A stretch of 55,682 nucleotides of DNA from assembly GCF_000612665.1 (NCBI RefSeq), contig NZ_HG942080.1:40908-96589 (forward strand), in the 5' to 3' direction. The stretch's first letter is position 1; the number at the start of each line of letters is the position of its first letter. The translations under genes and the position numbers were made by a program. The stretch comes from Neobacillus dielmonensis. Its GTDB lineage: Bacteria > Bacillota > Bacilli > Bacillales > Cytobacillaceae. The notes beneath the pieces were generated by a model. That model made no database searches. It saw nothing but the letters and a program-made list of their open reading frames with translations, and had not been told where the DNA came from. Below, piece after piece: positions 51,778 to 55,682 of this stretch.

Positions 51778-54402
51778 ATGAGAGTTTTAAAAAATTTTGG
51801 AGTAATTTTATTAGCAGGAATTGTTTTGGTATTGTTCGCAAGAGTTCCATCACAAGCTTCCGCACAAACAACGGGAGCACTAGGTAATATTGACTCTCCA
51901 GCAAATGGTAATACTGTTAAGGGAAAAACCACAGTGAATGGCTGGTACCTAGATGATACGGGTGTTTCAAAGGTTGAAGTGTTAGTGGACGGGACCGTAG
52001 TTGGTCAAGCTGAATACGGAGACCAAAGACCGGATGTCCAAAAGGCTTATCCACAATACAATAACGGGAACTCAGGTTTTCATTATACCCTCGACACCAC
52101 TAATTTCACTGATGGGGTACATACTGTTACAATTCGCGGAACAGGTTTGAACGGCCGGAATATCACAATCCCCGGAAATACTGTTACAATTGCCAATGTG
52201 AAAGGGTATCTGGACAATCCATTTCCCGGAGCAACACTAATTGGGACTCATACCATTTCGGGCTGGGCTCTAGATGATAGCGGCGTTGCTAAAATTGAAA
52301 TATTAGTAGATGGTATTGTGGCTGGAGAAGCAACCTATGGCGATGAAAGACCTGATGTTCAAAAAGCCAATCCGCAGTACAACAATGGAAAAGCTGGTTT
52401 TCATTATCCTCTTGATACTACCAAATATAGTGACGGACTCCATACCTTTACGATCAAAGAAACAGGATTGAATGGTCGGGTCACTACATTATCCAACAGT
52501 TCTATCATTATTTCAAATGTGAAAGGTTACCTGGATAATCCGGCATTAGGTACGAATCTAACGGGAACTGCTAACATTTCTGGATGGTTTTTAGACAAAA
52601 GTGGAGTTACCAAAATCGAAATATTGGTGGATGGAGCCGCAGCTGGAGACGCAACTTATGGGGACGCAAGATTAGATGTCTTAAATGCTTATCCTCTATA
52701 TAAAAATGGATTTTCAGGATATCACTACAATCTTGATACTGCTAAATACAGTGATGGTAATCATACTATTACTATTAGAGAGACAGGTGCAAACGGACAA
52801 GTAACGACGTTATCACCAATTACAGTGTCATTTTCAAACACAAGGGGATACTTGGACCAGCCGATTTCTAGCGACTACCTAAAAGGAAAGACTAATGTTT
52901 CAGGCTGGTTTCTGGACTCAAGTGGGGTATCCAAACTTGATGTATTGGTGGATGGTATAATTGTTGGTCAAGCCATTTATGGAGACGAAAGAAAGGACGT
53001 CAAAAAGGCCTTTCCGGAGTTCAATAATGGGAATGCCGGTTTCCATTATTCCTTGGATTCAACCAAATTCAATAATGGCCCCCATACAATTGCCATTCAA
53101 GAAACCTCGACTAACGGCCGAACCACGTTATTACCGGAAGTGAAGGTGAACATCAGAAATGAAGCGATAGGATACCTGGATAATCCTGTTCATGGATCTA
53201 ATGTAAAAGGTAAAACGACCGTTTCTGGTTGGTTCTTAGATCCTAGCTCCGTTTCCAAAATAGAGGTTATGGTGGACGGGCATATATCAGGTGAAGCTAC
53301 ATATGGTGATGAGCGGCTTGATGTCAAAAAAGCCTTTCCGGAATACAGTAATGGAAACGCTGGTTTTCATTATACACTAGATACGTCAGGCATAACGGAT
53401 GGAAACCATACCTTAACTATTAAGGAAACTGGGACGAATGGCAGCATAAATACATTGGCTGTTTCGATTAACATTGCAAACTTTAAAGGATATCTGGACA
53501 ATCCTGCTTCCAGCACAAAAATTAAAGGTACTTATAGCCTTTCAGGTTGGCTGCTTGATGAATTCGAAGTAGAAAAGATAGAAGTATTGGTAGATGGCGT
53601 CTTAGATGGCAAGGCCATATACGGAGATGCAAGGCGGGATGTCCAAAAGGCTTTTCCTGAGTATGGCAACGGCAAGGCTGGTTTCCACTATACTCTCGAC
53701 ACCGCCAAATATAGCGATGGAAAACATACCATTACCATTAGAGAAACAGGAAAGACAGGGCGTGTTAATACAATCCCCGCAACCACTGTCATCTTTAAGC
53801 AAAATCAATCAACAGTATTTCTGGATCCAGGTCATGGTGGATGGGATTCTGGTGCAGTCGGTGGCGGATACCGAGAAGCTGATTTGAATTTGGCTGTTGC
53901 CAAGAAAGTCCGAGCGTTGTTAGAGGCACGCGGCTACACGGTCTATATGTCCAGAAGTGATAATACGTTTGTCGAATTGCTTGATCGTTCTCAAATGGCC
54001 AATGATCTTGCTGCGGATATTTTTGTAAGTATCCACCATAACTCAACAGGGTCAGTGTCTACCTCTGCTTCTGGTATCGAATCTTACTTTTATAAATACG
54101 ATCCGGATTATCAATCAAAAATTAACCAAGATATGCATAACAATCCAGAACGAATTGCCAAAAGTATGTCACTTGCAAATATCATCCAAAGTAATATGGT
54201 TGAGTATACAGGTGCATATAATCGAGGAACTGATGGACAGTCATTTGCAGTTATACGTGAAGCAGCTATGCCTGCAACTTTACTAGAGCTAGGATTTATT
54301 AACAATGCAAGTGAGCGCCAAAAATTAGCGACGGATTCCTATCAAAATAAATTGGCAAAAGCGATTGCTGATGGAATTGATGAGTACTTTAAAGTTTATT
54401 AA
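51778..54402 (+). CDS. Secreted N-acetylmuramoyl-L-alanine amidase with six Ig-like repeats
   Basis: An 874-residue exported protein. The signal peptide (about 1-29) is followed by six tandem repeats of roughly 107 residues (about 36-680), each built on GYLDNPxxG...SGWFLDxSGVxKIEVLVDG...YGDxRxDVxxAxPxYxNGxxGFHYxLDT...DGxHTxTIxETGxNGR. The C-terminal Amidase_3 domain starts with VFLDPGHGGWDSGAVGGGYRE and has the zinc ligands HG, E and SIHHN plus the catalytic Glu (LLELGFINN). It should cut the bond between muramic acid and the stem peptide; the repeats probably bind the cell wall or act as a stalk. GGATG lies before the ATG. Confidence 0.92.
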   Translation: MRVLKNFGVILLAGIVLVLFARVPSQASAQTTGALGNIDSPANGNTVKGKTTVNGWYLDDTGVSKVEVLVDGTVVGQAEYGDQRPDVQKAYPQYNNGNSGFHYTLDTTNFTDGVHTVTIRGTGLNGRNITIPGNTVTIANVKGYLDNPFPGATLIGTHTISGWALDDSGVAKIEILVDGIVAGEATYGDERPDVQKANPQYNNGKAGFHYPLDTTKYSDGLHTFTIKETGLNGRVTTLSNSSIIISNVKGYLDNPALGTNLTGTANISGWFLDKSGVTKIEILVDGAAAGDATYGDARLDVLNAYPLYKNGFSGYHYNLDTAKYSDGNHTITIRETGANGQVTTLSPITVSFSNTRGYLDQPISSDYLKGKTNVSGWFLDSSGVSKLDVLVDGIIVGQAIYGDERKDVKKAFPEFNNGNAGFHYSLDSTKFNNGPHTIAIQETSTNGRTTLLPEVKVNIRNEAIGYLDNPVHGSNVKGKTTVSGWFLDPSSVSKIEVMVDGHISGEATYGDERLDVKKAFPEYSNGNAGFHYTLDTSGITDGNHTLTIKETGTNGSINTLAVSINIANFKGYLDNPASSTKIKGTYSLSGWLLDEFEVEKIEVLVDGVLDGKAIYGDARRDVQKAFPEYGNGKAGFHYTLDTAKYSDGKHTITIRETGKTGRVNTIPATTVIFKQNQSTVFLDPGHGGWDSGAVGGGYREADLNLAVAKKVRALLEARGYTVYMSRSDNTFVELLDRSQMANDLAADIFVSIHHNSTGSVSTSASGIESYFYKYDPDYQSKINQDMHNNPERIAKSMSLANIIQSNMVEYTGAYNRGTDGQSFAVIREAAMPATLLELGFINNASERQKLATDSYQNKLAKAIADGIDEYFKVY

Positions 54403-54439
54403 TATTTATTTAGTAAACAAGTTTTTCAGTTATTAAAAA

Positions 54440-54464
54440 GGACTAGAGAGAAAATCTCTAGTCC
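54440..54464. terminator. Bidirectional terminator between amidase and degV genes
   Basis: GGACTAGAGA (54440-54449) pairs with TCTCTAGTCC (54455-54464); T6 follows on the plus strand and A5 precedes, giving T on the minus strand. Confidence 0.9.
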
Positions 54465-54476
54465 TTTTTTGATGTG

Positions 54477-55316
54477 TTATTTTTTCATCCAGCCCATTCC
54501 CATTGATCCTTCACCTAAATGAGTGCCAATGACAGCACCAAAATAGCCAATAGAAAACTCAACATTAGGGTATAAAGTTTCCAATTCAGCTTTCCACTCG
54601 TTCGCTTCCCCTTCACGATTTGCATGAATGATAACGGCACGGTAGACTTCGCTGCCAGCCACATCCTCTCCCAGCAGGTCACTGATTCGTTTCAATGCCT
54701 TTTTCCGGGTACGGATTTTTTCGAATGGAACAATTACCTTATTTTCAAAATAAAGCAATGGCTTGACTTGAAGCAGGCTGCCAATAAATGCTTGTGCACC
54801 TGACAACCTTCCACCCCGCTGTAAATGAGAAAGGTCATCAACCATAAAATACGCACTGGCAGTCTTTTTTAGCTCGCTTAGCCTGTCTAAAATCGCTTGA
54901 GGACTTTTACCCTTTGAAGCCATTTCAGCCGCTTCAAGTGCGTAAAATCCTTGAACCATACAGCTGATTTCCGAATCAAAAGCATAGACTTCAATCTCGT
55001 CTACCATATTGCCTGCTGTTATAGCTCCCTGGCAGGTCCCGCTGATTCCGCTGGATAAATGAATGCAGATGACAGCATCATACTCCTCCGACAAGCTCTC
55101 AAATAATTCAACAAACTGACCGATTGGAGGCTGAGAGGTTGTTGGCAGCTCTTTCGTTTTTACCTCTTCGTAGAATTCACTTGCTGATATATCAATTTCT
55201 TCTCGGTAAACCTCTGTTCCAAATATAACTTGTAACGGGATCATATGAATATTCCATTTCTCCCTTATTTCCTTCGGTATGTACGCGGTACTGTCCGTGA
55301 CAATTGCCGTTTTCAT
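54477..55316 (-). CDS. DegV family fatty-acid-binding protein
   Basis: A 279-residue protein of the DegV/FakB type. The N-terminus MKTAIVTDSTAYIP, the lipid-pocket motif TTSQPPIGQFVELFE and HLSSGISGTCQGA, and DLSHLQRGGRLSGAQAFIGSLLQVKP are all family signatures. FakB proteins hold a fatty acid for phosphorylation by FakA. In B. subtilis a DegV protein (YviA) lies next to comFA, as here apart from the inserted amidase gene. ATG at 55316 has AAGGATGG 8 nt upstream. Confidence 0.9.
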   Translation of the reverse strand: MKTAIVTDSTAYIPKEIREKWNIHMIPLQVIFGTEVYREEIDISASEFYEEVKTKELPTTSQPPIGQFVELFESLSEEYDAVICIHLSSGISGTCQGAITAGNMVDEIEVYAFDSEISCMVQGFYALEAAEMASKGKSPQAILDRLSELKKTASAYFMVDDLSHLQRGGRLSGAQAFIGSLLQVKPLLYFENKVIVPFEKIRTRKKALKRISDLLGEDVAGSEVYRAVIIHANREGEANEWKAELETLYPNVEFSIGYFGAVIGTHLGEGSMGMGWMKK

Positions 55317-55452
55317 ATTGATAACCATCCTTGTTAAGTTTTAAAACTAACGTAAGCATAATCATAATTGTATATGAAACAAACCAAAAAAGCATTATGA
55401 ATTGGTTATAAATTTCCCAACACAAAAAGGGCATACATCAAGTATGCCCTCA

Positions 55453-55682
55453 GGCTGTCGAAAAACCCTTCGGCAGCCTCTTATTACATCTAATTACTTT
55501 AACAGTTCACCGCGTTAATATGATATAATATCATTAACAATAGATTATTAATGAGGTGAATGGCATTGTTTAAACCTAAAGAGTCCGCCCAAATTGAATA
55601 TGAATTTGTGTCTATTGAAGAATTGGTACCTGAAAATCACTTCTTCGTAATTGATAATAGTGATATTGATCGTCTATCTGGA
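55453..55682 (+). mobile_element. Left part of a probable IS1182-type insertion sequence (partial)
   Basis: AGGCTGTCGAAAAACCC near 55453, part of a hairpin with CGGCAGCCT, looks like the end of an insertion sequence. About 110 bp later a transposase frame begins and runs off the window. The right end is outside, so target duplication cannot be checked. Confidence 0.5.
55566..55682 (+). CDS. Transposase N-terminus, IS1182-like (truncated by window edge)
   Basis: Only about 39 codons are inside the window. EYEFVSIEELVPENHFFVID matches the start of many IS1182/IS5-type transposases (xFVSIEELVPExHLLRxID). TTG at 55566 has GAGGTG 7 nt upstream; ATG at 55560 is also possible but too close to it. 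The frame is open to the edge. Confidence 0.6.
   Translation, partial: MFKPKESAQIEYEFVSIEELVPENHFFVIDNSDIDRLSG

Overview
The window looks like chromosome of an endospore-forming member of the Bacillaceae (a Bacillus, Neobacillus or Mesobacillus type organism). The reasons are the low to moderate G+C, strong AGGAGG-type ribosome sites with frequent TTG and GTG starts, a CotF-type spore coat gene, and a backbone that follows the B. subtilis neighbourhood degV - comFA - comFC - hpf - secA - prfB - yvjA - cccB - ftsE - ftsX - ctpB - minJ, with csbA at the far left edge. Most genes lie on the minus strand.

Left part (1-22.7 kb), mostly accessory: csbA; a three-gene sugar ABC importer without its ATPase; a secreted InhA-type metalloprotease; a DoxX membrane protein behind a perfect Crp/Fnr-type palindrome; a CadC-like repressor with a CzcD-type zinc/cadmium exporter and two CadC-type operators; a decayed yqjF (DUF2071) pseudogene; an acetyltransferase; a TetR regulator divergent from a membrane protein; a complete sulfate importer (sbp-cysT-cysW-cysA) behind an Rrf2 regulator and yezD; an ABC-2 exporter; a phosphoesterase lipoprotein; a small ribbon-helix-helix-like protein; a UDG-like protein with a metallophosphoesterase; and uppP.

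Middle part (22.7-31.8 kb), conserved cell-division and envelope block on the minus strand: minJ, ctpB, a coiled-coil/M23 peptidoglycan hydrolase placed directly after ftsEX, ftsX, ftsE, cytochrome c551 (cccB), yvjA, and prfB with its programmed +1 frameshift.

The most remarkable region is 32.0-40.6 kb, inserted between prfB and secA. It is a minus-strand operon of six genes with 36 CXXCH haem c sites: two related membrane-anchored NapC/NirT-like cytochromes (10 and 12 haems), a membrane-anchored TPR protein, a membrane-anchored six-bladed NHL propeller, a secreted hexahaem cytochrome with an Ig-like domain, and a secreted octahaem cytochrome with Ig-like domains. No terminal reductase, CXXCK motif or maturation gene is present. 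The simplest reading is a quinol-to-cell-surface electron conduit in a Gram-positive spore former, possibly with a polymerising extracellular cytochrome. That is inference from architecture.

Right part (41-55.7 kb): secA, which is inverted relative to hpf and prfB; a 112-bp tandem repeat; a DUF1028 protein; a two-gene chromate transporter; a gamma-glutamyltransferase; hpf; a CotF-like coat protein; comFC and comFA (comFB is missing); a cell-wall amidase with six Ig-like repeats; degV; and the start of a probable IS1182-type transposase cut by the window edge. Recurrent GGGACTGTCCC-type intergenic repeats and a mosaic GGAGCGGAAGGCGC-type Bacillaceae repeat are also present.
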